DNA from: Desulfuromonadaceae bacterium
GTDB taxonomy: Bacteria > Desulfobacterota > Desulfuromonadia > Desulfuromonadales > Desulfuromonadaceae
Reading direction: 5' to 3'
DNA length: 5,322 bases
Assembly: GCA_027065245.1 (NCBI GenBank)
Contig: JAMOOS010000347.1
Coordinates: forward strand, 1 to 5,322
The first letter of the stretch is position 1; each line of letters starts with the position of its first letter. The notes beneath the pieces are model-generated. The model was not told where the DNA came from and did no database searches. It was given only the letters and a program-made list of their open reading frames with translations. This document shows, one piece after another, positions 1-5,322 of the stretch. The position numbers were made by a program, and so were the translations under genes.

Positions 1-733
1 TGTCTATACCGGCGTTCAGCAGCAGTGGCAATTCATCGAGCAGACACAAATCGCGGCTGTTCATGATGTAGGTGCCGTGATCATCCTGCGCGATGGGAAA
101 ATACTGCCCCGGCCTGGTCTCCTCCACCAGGGCATAGTTCCAGCGGCACGGCTGGGCACAGGCGCCGCTGTTGGCGCTGCGGCCGGTAAGGGCGGTGGAG
201 AGCAGGCAGCGCCCTGAATAAGCGATACACATGGCACCGTGGACAAACACCTCCAGCTCCACCGTGGTGGCAGAGCGAATGGCTGCCACGGCGGCGATAT
301 CCAGTTCCCGCGCCAGATTTACCCGCTCAATCCCCTGACGCTGCCAGAAATTACAGGCGGCAGCGTTGATGGTGTTGGCCTGGGTGGAAAGATGCAGCGG
401 GCGCTGCGGATCGATGGCACGCACCCGTTCCAGCACACCGGGATCAGATATTATATAGGCATCAATGGCCAGCGCACGCAACTGTTCCAGATAACCGTCC
501 AGCTCGGCAAGCTGCGACGGCGGCAGGTAGGCGTTGAGGGTAAGGTAGATCCGTTTGCCGCAGCCATGAGCTTCATCCACCGCCTGCGCCAGGGACTTTA
601 CATCAAAATTGGCGGCAGCGGCGCGCAGGCCGAACTGCTCCCCGCCCACATACACGGCATCGGCACCGTAGTACAGCGCCACGCGCAATTTATCCATATC
701 CCCGGCCGGGGCAAGTAGTTCAACGTTGGTCAT
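1..733 (-). CDS. trhP: U32-family protein, TrhP/YegQ-like tRNA hydroxylation enzyme (partial, C-terminus beyond the window)
   Basis: The reverse strand reads without a stop from ATG at 733 to the left edge, giving the first 244 residues; relatives run to roughly 400-450. The start MTNVELLAPAGDMDKLRVAL is the usual U32 N-terminus. The family signature EVFVHGAMCIAYSGRC lies at residues 161-176. It is followed by GACAQPCRWNY (190-200) and HGTYIMNSRDLC (219-230), wording closer to E. coli YegQ than to RlhA or UbiU/UbiV as I remember them. Cysteines 169, 176, 192 or 196, and 230 fall where U32 proteins are known or expected to bind an iron-sulfur cluster. Despite the name 'peptidase U32', characterised TrhP proteins act with prephenate to make 5-hydroxyuridine at tRNA position 34. 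This role is inferred from resemblance. The gene is divergent from its neighbour. Its ribosome site is weak (GGAT about 11 bases upstream). Family assignment is sure, the TrhP subgroup moderately so. Confidence 0.88.
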   Translation of the reverse strand, partial: MTNVELLAPAGDMDKLRVALYYGADAVYVGGEQFGLRAAAANFDVKSLAQAVDEAHGCGKRIYLTLNAYLPPSQLAELDGYLEQLRALAIDAYIISDPGVLERVRAIDPQRPLHLSTQANTINAAACNFWQRQGIERVNLARELDIAAVAAIRSATTVELEVFVHGAMCIAYSGRCLLSTALTGRSANSGACAQPCRWNYALVEETRPGQYFPIAQDDHGTYIMNSRDLCLLDELPLLLNAGID

Positions 734-799
734 ACAGGCACATCCAATCCGCTAACGGGTGGCATCGTCACAGGCTGGCCACATACCAGCACTTCCGGC

Positions 800-828
800 A
801 TACTACACTGACAGCAGTTCTTGTACAA
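800..828 (-). promoter_or_regulatory. Weak candidate promoter for the divergent U32 gene
   Basis: On the minus strand, TTGTAC (plus positions 823-828) and TAGTAT (800-805) are separated by 17 bp and point toward the gene starting at 733. The -10 matches four of six consensus bases, but the -35 matches only its first three. The -35 overlaps the palindrome TTGTACAA. Support is spacing and location only. Confidence 0.2.
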
Positions 829-848
829 ATACGTTTCATTCTTGACAA
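818..848. repeat. Two near-identical short palindromic repeats in the divergent intergenic region (possible operator)
   Basis: TTCTTGTACAA at 818-828 and TTCTTGACAA at 839-848 are a direct repeat differing by one inserted base, offset by 21 bp or about two helical turns. Each contains a palindrome: TTGTACAA (821-828) and CTTGACAAG (841-849, odd centre). The first overlaps the possible -35 of the minus-strand gene and the second contains the TTGACA -35 of the plus-strand promoter. A shared operator is an inference. Confidence 0.35.
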
Positions 849-868
849 GGGGATGGAAACACTATAAA
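842..868 (+). promoter_or_regulatory. Candidate sigma-70 promoter for the lipoprotein gene
   Basis: A perfect -35 hexamer TTGACA (842-847) is followed after 15 bp by TATAAA (863-868), five of six for the -10. The spacer is two bases shorter than ideal; TAAAAA at 865-870 would give 17 bp but a poorer hexamer. The surrounding stretch is AT-rich compared with the coding DNA. It lies about 65 bp upstream of the lipoprotein start. Confidence 0.5.
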
Positions 869-882
869 AAATTAGAATGTTT

Positions 883-891
883 TGCTATATT
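883..891 (+). promoter_or_regulatory. Candidate extended -10 promoter element for the lipoprotein gene
   Basis: TGCTATATT combines a TGn extension (883-885) with TATATT (886-891), five of six for a -10 box. No good -35 lies 16-18 bp upstream, which extended -10 promoters can tolerate. A transcript from here would start about 35 bases before the ATG at 933. It may act with, or instead of, the element at 842-868. Confidence 0.4.
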
Positions 892-932
892 CGCTAATCA
901 TTTGTCAGGCGCTGTGGCGCAAAAAGGGTTTT

Positions 933-1625
933 ATGCACCGGATAAAAATGTTGTTGTACGTGCTGCTGGCGCTGGCATTGAGCGCCTGCGCCGCCACCAG
1001 GGACCGAACACCGCTGATTCCCGCCGTTAGCCAACCGGCCCAAAGTCGGCAGGTTGAGCAGGCACAGCAGATGGAGTATCTGCGCGACACCATAAAACGG
1101 TTGCGCGTAGACGTGGACAAAAACCGCCGTGAGATGGAAACCCTGCGCAACCAGCTGAGCAAATTGCAGGAACAGATGATCAGCTCAGAGGCCAGGCCGG
1201 AGCACGCATCGGCCACCAAACAGTTGCAGCATCAGTCCGATAACGACAATGCCAGCGCCACCGATATATATCTGCAGGCTTTTTCGGCTTTCAGCAACAA
1301 CGATTACGTTACTGCCATCAGAGGATTCAGTAATTTTCTGCAACAGTTCCCGCGCAATCCGTATGCAGTCAATGCCCAGTTCTGGCGCGCCAAGGCCTAC
1401 TTGGCACAAAACAACCTCGCCGCCGCCAGACACGACTTCGAGCAGGTATTGAAGCACCCGGACAACAGCAAGAGTGCCGCCGCATTGTTGCAACTGGCAG
1501 TCATTGCCGCGCGCAGCAACCAGCCGGATCGGGCGCGGTCGCTGCTGCTGCAGTTGCAGCAACAATATCCTGCCAGTCCGGCGGCGCAAAATGTACCGGC
1601 ACACCTGCGTGCCCTGCTGCAATAA
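933..1625 (+). CDS. Outer-membrane-type lipoprotein with coiled coil and TPR repeats (CpoB/YbgF-like)
   Basis: The 230-residue protein starts at ATG 933, preceded by AAAAAGGG four bases upstream. A start at 882 would add 17 residues ahead of the signal peptide and is unlikely. Residues 1-18 form a lipoprotein signal peptide ending in the lipobox LSAC, with Cys19 as the lipidated residue. Alanine follows at +2, so by the Lol sorting rule the outer membrane is expected. Residues about 40-85 are charged and heptad-like, consistent with a coiled coil. About 108-215 hold three TPR-like repeats (YLQAFSAFSNNDYVTAIRGF; AQFWRAKAYLAQNNLAAARH; ALLQLAVIAARSNQPDRARS). This layout matches the CpoB/YbgF family, whose E. 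coli member links peptidoglycan synthesis to the Tol-Pal machine. No tol or pal gene is visible here, so the partner could instead be the LysM protein encoded 82 bp downstream. A scaffold role in the envelope is likely; a precise function is not shown. Confidence 0.85.
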   Translation: MHRIKMLLYVLLALALSACAATRDRTPLIPAVSQPAQSRQVEQAQQMEYLRDTIKRLRVDVDKNRREMETLRNQLSKLQEQMISSEARPEHASATKQLQHQSDNDNASATDIYLQAFSAFSNNDYVTAIRGFSNFLQQFPRNPYAVNAQFWRAKAYLAQNNLAAARHDFEQVLKHPDNSKSAAALLQLAVIAARSNQPDRARSLLLQLQQQYPASPAAQNVPAHLRALLQ

Positions 1626-1682
1626 AGCTGTTGCAACTATCAGATGACGCACCAATTTAGTCGGCAACGCCGGCTCCATGCT

Positions 1683-1691
1683 TGTGCATAA
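1683..1691 (-). promoter_or_regulatory. DnaA-box consensus match upstream of the LysM gene
   Basis: The minus strand reads TTATGCACA, an exact match to TTATNCACA. It lies in the 82-bp gap between the lipoprotein and LysM genes, immediately before the LysM ribosome binding site, so bound protein could affect its expression. Only the sequence match is seen; binding is not shown. Confidence 0.35.
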
Positions 1692-1693
1692 AA

Positions 1694-1698
1694 AGGAG
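1694..1698 (+). promoter_or_regulatory. Ribosome binding site that fixes the LysM protein start
   Basis: AGGAG ends nine bases before ATG 1708. An in-frame ATG at 1678 lies upstream of this site and would put ten charged residues ahead of the signal peptide, so 1708 is preferred. Confidence 0.8.
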
Positions 1699-1707
1699 AT
1701 TAATTCG

Positions 1708-2733
1708 ATGAAATTACGCAAGCTGATAATTCCGGTCTGTCTGTTTATGTTCTGCGCCACGGGCGTACTCGCTCAGGGCACCCCGCAAATCTACACCATC
1801 AAAAAAGGGGACACCCTGTGGGGAATTTCACAACGCTTTATAAGCGATCCGCTCTACTGGCCCAATCTGTGGGCCAACAATCCCGACATCCACAACCCGC
1901 ATCTCATCTATCCGGGACAAAAACTGGCCATTTACGATGGTCGCATAGAGCTGTTGCCGGAATATAAACAACAACAGGAACAAGCTGGCGATGGCAATGA
2001 CGATACCAGCGTACCGCAAGCTGAAGAAACAACCACAAGCACCGGTGACGAGCAGATCACCTTTACCGCCTACGGTGATCTGAACAGTTTTATCAGCACT
2101 GCCCAGCTGCAGCAGGTCGGACGCATTGTAGATACCGTTGACAACCGCATCATGATGACCAGGGGAGATACGGTTTTTGTGCAGATGAGCGATCCGGATG
2201 CCGCCGAGGGCAACAAATACGCCATCTACACACTGGGCAAAGAGGTGAAACATCCGCAGCGCAAACGCGAGGTTATCGGTCGCCAGCTTATCTGGCGCGG
2301 CGCGCTGCAACTAACCGACACCCATAAACAGGTGTATGCCGCCACCATCACCGACGCTGCCGGAGAGATTGTCCGTGGCGACATCCTGCTGCCAGTTATC
2401 GAGCCGGAAACCTCCATCAACCTGCGCAAATGCCAGAGCGAAGCGCACGGCTGCATTGTCGCCGCCGACCCGGAAAAACTCTCCCTGGGACAACACGATA
2501 TCTGCTACATCGACCTGGGTAATATGGACGGCATCGAAGTAGGCAACATACTTACCATCGTTCGTCCGCGCAAAGCTACCGATCTTGGTCTGCAGGATAA
2601 AAACATTGAACTGCCCGACACCGTACTCGGTCAGGCACTGGTGGTAAAAGTAGCCGAAAGCAATTCCGCTTTGCTCATCCTCAAGGCAACACAGGAGATC
2701 TTCATCGGCGATCTGGTTACCACCGATATATAG
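1708..2733 (+). CDS. Exported LysM peptidoglycan-binding protein with a duplicated C-terminal region
   Basis: The 341-residue protein begins with a signal peptide (MKLRKLI, a hydrophobic core, and likely cleavage after VLA at residue 22). Residues 28-77 form one LysM domain with the classic YTIKKGDTLWGISQRF opening, an insert rich in Trp and Asn (WPNLWANNPDIHNP) and the closing YPGQKLAIYD. LysM binds N-acetylglucosamine-containing glycans, so attachment to peptidoglycan in the periplasm is expected. A hydrophilic Gln/Glu/Thr-rich linker covers about 85-115. The C-terminal part (about 116-341) is a beta-rich region I cannot name. It appears to contain two related units, near 153-230 and 263-341, each with a GN turn after an acidic stretch and ending in EI..GD. 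Cys242, Cys249 and Cys266 are in the exported part, and the first two could form a disulfide. LysM genes next to dprA occur widely in Proteobacteria, but a functional link to DprA is not established. A terminator follows the stop. Confidence 0.87.
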   Translation: MKLRKLIIPVCLFMFCATGVLAQGTPQIYTIKKGDTLWGISQRFISDPLYWPNLWANNPDIHNPHLIYPGQKLAIYDGRIELLPEYKQQQEQAGDGNDDTSVPQAEETTTSTGDEQITFTAYGDLNSFISTAQLQQVGRIVDTVDNRIMMTRGDTVFVQMSDPDAAEGNKYAIYTLGKEVKHPQRKREVIGRQLIWRGALQLTDTHKQVYAATITDAAGEIVRGDILLPVIEPETSINLRKCQSEAHGCIVAADPEKLSLGQHDICYIDLGNMDGIEVGNILTIVRPRKATDLGLQDKNIELPDTVLGQALVVKVAESNSALLILKATQEIFIGDLVTTDI

Positions 2734-2739
2734 ACAAGC

Positions 2740-2748
2740 TGTGGATAA
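2740..2748 (-). promoter_or_regulatory. DnaA-box match (high-affinity type) between the LysM gene and dprA
   Basis: The minus strand reads TTATCCACA, identical to the strong R1/R4 DnaA boxes of E. coli oriC. It sits seven bases after the LysM stop codon, between it and the terminator, and 67 bases before the dprA start. No cluster of boxes or AT-rich unwinding region accompanies it, so it is not an origin. A regulatory or titration site is possible. Confidence 0.4.
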
Positions 2749-2762
2749 TTTTCTGCACCAAC

Positions 2763-2798
2763 AAGGGATTGGGGGAGACACTCCGATCCCTTTTGTTT
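2763..2798 (+). terminator. Rho-independent terminator after the LysM gene
   Basis: AAGGGAT (2763-2769) pairs perfectly with ATCCCTT (2786-2792). The stem continues through a T-G pair (2770/2785) and GGAG/CTCC (2774-2777/2781-2784), leaving a GGG bulge and an ACA loop. The T-rich tail TTTTGTTTAT starts within the closing arm at 2791. It begins 29 bases after the LysM stop and ends 14 bases before the dprA ATG, so it should end or reduce readthrough into dprA. Confidence 0.75.
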
Positions 2799-2814
2799 AT
2801 TGAGTTTACACACA

Positions 2815-3915
2815 ATGAAATCCTGCACTACGCAACAACACTGGCTGCGTCTCCATCTCACCCCCGGACTGGGGCGGGTGGGGATCATGCGCCTGATGGA
2901 AACCTACGCTGATCCCGCCAGCGCCTTGGCGCGCACCCGTGACCAGTGGCGCGCCGATGCCAACCTTACTTCAATGCGGATAAAACAGCCTCCGGCCACC
3001 GACGCGGAAATCTTCGTCAATGCCTGCCGCCTGCTGGAGCAGTATAAAGTACACATTATCAGCCTGTGGGATGACGATTATCCGGCCTTGTTGCGCAACA
3101 TAGCCGATCCACCGGCACTGCTGTATGTGCGCGGCAACATTGACGCCAGACCAGCCATTGCCATTGTCGGTTCACGCCGCGCCAGCCGCGACAGCCTGCG
3201 CCTGGCCCACGAGGTGGCGGCAACTCTGGCACGTCACAACATCGCCGTTGTAAGCGGCCTGGCGCGCGGTATCGACACCGCCGCCCACACTGGCGCCATT
3301 GCAGGTGGCGGCACCACGGTGGCGGTACTAGGTGGCGGCATCGACTGCATCTACCCGCCGGAAAACCGCCGTTTGTTCGAGCAAATAGCCGCCAGCGGCG
3401 CAGTTATCAGCGAATACCCGCCCTTCACCCCGCCCATGGCGGGACACTTCCCGGCACGCAACCGCATTATCAGCGGCTTGTGCGGCGGCACTTTTGTAGT
3501 GGAGGCGGCAGAAAACAGCGGTTCACTGCTAACCGCCTCCTTTGCCGCAGAACAGGGGCGCGATGTCTATGCGGCGCCGGGACCGGTATACGCTCCCGGC
3601 TGTAAAGGCAATCTAGAATTGCTTAAGCAAGGAGCCACACTGGTTACCGAAGCTGCCGATATTCTTGGTGGATACGCCATAAACCACCCTCTGAGCAGCA
3701 AAGCCGACAGCCGCGAGATCGATCTTTCCGGTCTCAGCGACACGCAGAAACAGATATTCAATCTCCTCACTCCGACACCGCTGCACCTCGATCAACTGGC
3801 CGATCGAAGTGGCTTGACACCCATGGAGGTTTCGGCTATCGTGCTGCACTTGGAGCTGCAGGGGTTCGCTTCCGCACTCCCTGGTGGGCGCTATGTGCGC
3901 GGTTCTGCTGGATAA
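2815..3915 (+). CDS. dprA: DNA-processing protein DprA (Smf)
   Basis: DprA binds single-stranded DNA taken up in natural transformation and loads RecA on it in the cytoplasm. The 366-residue protein has an N-terminal helical SAM-like segment (WLRLHLTPGLGRVGIMRLME, 10-29) and a Rossmann-fold core. Core motifs are IAIVGSRRAS (115-124), VVSGLARGIDTAAHTGA (145-161), VAVLGGGIDCIYPPEN (169-184), FPARNRIISGL (212-222), VVEAAENSGSLLTA (228-241) and EQGRDVYAAPGP (246-257). A DprA-type winged-helix domain covers about 305-360. All landmarks are present and length is normal, so the gene looks intact. ATG 2815 is preferred over an in-frame TTG at 2800, which lies in the terminator tail. Neither has a Shine-Dalgarno sequence, and a later ATG at 2887 would remove conserved N-terminal residues. 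dprA is also kept in bacteria not known to be transformable, so it does not prove competence. smg follows 25 bp later. Confidence 0.95.
   Translation: MKSCTTQQHWLRLHLTPGLGRVGIMRLMETYADPASALARTRDQWRADANLTSMRIKQPPATDAEIFVNACRLLEQYKVHIISLWDDDYPALLRNIADPPALLYVRGNIDARPAIAIVGSRRASRDSLRLAHEVAATLARHNIAVVSGLARGIDTAAHTGAIAGGGTTVAVLGGGIDCIYPPENRRLFEQIAASGAVISEYPPFTPPMAGHFPARNRIISGLCGGTFVVEAAENSGSLLTASFAAEQGRDVYAAPGPVYAPGCKGNLELLKQGATLVTEAADILGGYAINHPLSSKADSREIDLSGLSDTQKQIFNLLTPTPLHLDQLADRSGLTPMEVSAIVLHLELQGFASALPGGRYVRGSAG
3814..3842 (+). promoter_or_regulatory. Possible internal promoter for smg and topA
   Basis: Inside the end of dprA, a perfect TTGACA (3814-3819) is followed after exactly 17 bp by TATCGT (3837-3842). 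The latter keeps the three most important -10 bases but matches only four of six. A transcript would start about 90 bases before the smg start codon. The match lies in coding DNA and may be chance. Confidence 0.25.
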
Positions 3916-3930
3916 TTTCCTCTCACGCTT

Positions 3931-3936
3931 AGGTGA
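3931..3936 (+). promoter_or_regulatory. Ribosome binding site supporting the TTG start of smg
   Basis: AGGTGA, complementary to the 3' end of 16S rRNA, lies four bases before TTG 3941 (seven bases counted from its AGG). The upstream in-frame GTG 3884 and ATG 3893 lie within dprA and would add residues with no counterpart at the N-terminus of known Smg proteins. Confidence 0.65.
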
Positions 3937-3940
3937 CTAT

Positions 3941-4414
3941 TTGAACGAGCGAGTACTGATTATCGTCGGAATTATCGCCCGCTATTTTTTAAGCGAGGAC
4001 GATTTTTCCAACGAGGGGCAGATAATCGAGGAACTGCTGGGTGCTGGATTTGAAGAAGAGGAGATCAGCGAAGCCTTTTCGTGGATGGAGAAAATAACCC
4101 TCCATCCGCAACTCGATCAGGACGAGGTCCCCTGCCTGCAGCCTCCGGCTCTGCGCCTGTTTGCGGCACAGGAACAACAGCAGTTGTCCGCCGCGGCACA
4201 GGGTTTTCTCGTCGACATGCGCCAGCGCGGCATCATCAACGCCGAGATCGAGGAGGAGGTTATCCTCAAAGCCTGCCACGAATGCGACGAACAGGTTGAT
4301 CTGGAGGAGATCCGCTCCTTGACGGTTCTGATTCTGTTCGCCAATCTTACCAGCGATCACGTCCGCACTATAGACTGCATCATCGAAAACAAGCTGGACA
4401 AGTTTTACCATTAA
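3941..4414 (+). CDS. smg: Smg family protein (DUF494)
   Basis: Starting at TTG 3941 the product is MNERVLIIVGIIARYF onward, 157 residues, the same length as E. coli Smg as I recall it. Family features are the N-terminal helix, the stretch LLGAGFEEEEISEAFSWMEK (about residues 29-48), the central LRLFAAQEQQQLSAAAQGFL (about 70-89) and a C-terminal helical half rich in acidic residues (VDLEEIRSLTVLILFANL). The protein is strongly acidic and all-helical in appearance, with no signal peptide or membrane segment, so it is cytoplasmic. Its function is not established. Its position between dprA and topA is conserved in many Proteobacteria, and the name smg reflects that linkage rather than a known activity. 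The start is 25 bp after the dprA stop, which fits translation from a shared transcript. Starts at 3884 or 3893 would overlap dprA. Family is confident, start moderately so. Confidence 0.88.
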   Translation: MNERVLIIVGIIARYFLSEDDFSNEGQIIEELLGAGFEEEEISEAFSWMEKITLHPQLDQDEVPCLQPPALRLFAAQEQQQLSAAAQGFLVDMRQRGIINAEIEEEVILKACHECDEQVDLEEIRSLTVLILFANLTSDHVRTIDCIIENKLDKFYH

Positions 4415-4503
4415 CATTCCACTGCGTTAGCAACGGCACGGCTGTTCACCTCGCTACTGTGCGGTGCCATGCTGCGCGTCTGATCCATACGGGGATATAT
4501 CTC

Positions 4504-5322
4504 ATGGCACGTTCACTGGTTATCGTGGAATCACCGGCAAAGTCGAAAACCATCGAAAAATTTCTCGGCAAGGACTACAAAGTACTGGCCTCCTACGGTC
4601 ATGTACGCGCCCTGCCGAGTAAACAAGGCTCGGTGGATGTAGAAAACGGTTTCAAACCCAAATACCACATCCTGCCCGAGAGCAAAAAACATATAGAAGT
4701 GCTGAAAAAAGAGGTGAAACGCTGCGAAGAACTGCTGCTTGCCACCGACCTCGACCGCGAGGGTGAGGCCATATCCTGGCATCTGTTGGAGGCGCTGGGT
4801 ATCGACGAAAACGGCGATAAGCCCAAGGTTAAACGGGTAACCTTTCATGAGATTACCAAACCGGCCATCACCGAAGCAGTAGCCAAGCCGCACAAAATCT
4901 CCCACGATCTGGTCAACGCCCAGCAGGCGCGGGTGATTCTCGATTATCTGGTCGGTTTTACCCTGTCGCCATTTTTATGGAAAAAGATCCGCTACGGTCT
5001 CTCCGCCGGTCGGGTACAGTCGGTGGCTCTGCGCCTTATCTGTGAGCGGGAGCAGGAGATCAACGCCTTTAAGTCGCGTGAGTACTGGAGTATCGAGGCA
5101 CAACTGGCTAACAGCAACGATCAGGTATTCAGCGCCAAACTCCACGCTGTAGACGGCAAAAAACTGAGCAAGTACGCCATTGCCGACGCAGCAGCAGCCA
5201 AACAACTGGTGGATGCCATCAGCGGCAAACCGCTGCGGGTGGCCAGTGTCACCTGCAAGGAGAAAAAGCGCAGCCCGGCACCACCGTTTACCACCAGCAC
5301 CATGCAACAGGAAGCCAGCCGC
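4504..5322 (+). CDS. topA: DNA topoisomerase I, type IA (partial, N-terminal 273 residues)
   Basis: TopA relaxes negatively supercoiled DNA by passing strands through a transient single-strand break. The Toprim domain opens with SLVIVESPAKSKTIEKFLG, in which Glu9 and Lys13 match the catalytic positions of E. coli TopA. The metal-binding DxDxE motif is TDLDREGE with Asp82, Asp84 and Glu86. Further family blocks are RVTFHEITKPAI (111-122), VNAQQARVILDYLVGF (137-152), LSAGRVQSVALRLICERE (166-183) and PFTTSTMQQEASR (261-273). The active-site tyrosine, near residue 319 in E. coli, lies beyond the right edge, as do the C-terminal zinc-finger or related domains. ATG 4504 is preceded by GGGGA eight bases upstream. 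It follows smg after an 89-bp gap, in which I see no convincing promoter or terminator, so it may be cotranscribed with dprA and smg. The order dprA-smg-topA is common in Proteobacteria. Confidence 0.97.
   Translation, partial: MARSLVIVESPAKSKTIEKFLGKDYKVLASYGHVRALPSKQGSVDVENGFKPKYHILPESKKHIEVLKKEVKRCEELLLATDLDREGEAISWHLLEALGIDENGDKPKVKRVTFHEITKPAITEAVAKPHKISHDLVNAQQARVILDYLVGFTLSPFLWKKIRYGLSAGRVQSVALRLICEREQEINAFKSREYWSIEAQLANSNDQVFSAKLHAVDGKKLSKYAIADAAAAKQLVDAISGKPLRVASVTCKEKKRSPAPPFTTSTMQQEASR

Noticed and set aside
239..718. Plus-strand open frame of 159 codons opposite the U32 gene
   Set aside because: It is antisense to a clearly conserved U32 reading frame and its translation shows no recognisable domain.
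1540..1566. CTG/CAG-rich tract with inverted-repeat character
   Set aside because: It is explained by the Leu/Gln-rich coding sequence of the third TPR.
1630..1637. Palindrome GTTGCAAC just after the lipoprotein stop
   Set aside because: An eight-base palindrome without a loop or T-tract is expected by chance and does not make a terminator.
1185..1760. Minus-strand open frame of 191 codons across the lipoprotein end and LysM start
   Set aside because: It overlaps two well-supported genes. Its Leu/Gln/Arg-rich translation is the reverse reading of the Gln-rich TPR region.
2717..2749. Possible dprA promoter TTACCA plus GATAAT
   Set aside because: The spacer is 21 bp, the -35 matches only four of six bases, and the -10 coincides with the DnaA-box match.
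4415..4503. Search for a topA promoter or terminator in the smg-topA gap
   Set aside because: Only an imperfect GGCAC/GTGCC inverted repeat was seen, with a long unpaired interior and no T-tract. No -35/-10 pair was convincing.
4531..5307. Long minus-strand open frames opposite topA (4531-4905 and 4975-5307)
   Set aside because: They are shadows of the conserved topoisomerase I sequence on the plus strand.

Overview
The window looks like ordinary chromosomal DNA from a Gram-negative proteobacterium of moderate to fairly high GC content. Supporting evidence is an outer-membrane-type lipoprotein, a periplasmic LysM protein and the gene order lysM, dprA, smg (DUF494), topA. That order is common in Proteobacteria. 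The wording of the LysM domain and the coiled-coil/TPR lipoprotein next to it remind me most of Desulfuromonadales/Geobacter-like bacteria, but that is recall from memory and not a search result.

Layout. Positions 1-733 hold the N-terminal 244 codons of a minus-strand U32-family gene of the TrhP (YegQ) type, a tRNA U34 hydroxylation enzyme. It runs off the left edge. A 199-bp divergent intergenic region (734-932) follows, with candidate promoters in both directions and two short palindromes spaced 21 bp apart. From there everything reads rightward. A 230-aa lipoprotein with a coiled coil and TPRs, CpoB/YbgF-like, is at 933-1625. A 341-aa exported LysM protein is at 1708-2733, followed by a rho-independent terminator (about 2763-2798). 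Then come dprA (2815-3915), smg (3941-4414, probably from a TTG start) and the N-terminal 273 codons of topA (4504-5322), which runs off the right edge.

How the genes fit together. The lipoprotein and the LysM protein form an envelope pair that probably acts at the peptidoglycan/outer-membrane interface. dprA, smg and topA form a DNA-handling block: DprA loads RecA on incoming single strands, TopA relaxes negative supercoils and Smg has no settled role. The terminator separates the two blocks at least partly. Both gaps flanking the LysM gene carry an exact match to the DnaA-box consensus TTATNCACA on the minus strand, which is the most interesting non-coding observation.

I did not find a clearly new biological system. 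The best leads are the paired DnaA-box matches, an apparent internal duplication in the C-terminal half of the LysM protein, and the palindrome pair in the divergent promoter region. I saw no tRNA, rRNA, CRISPR array, insertion sequence or integrase.
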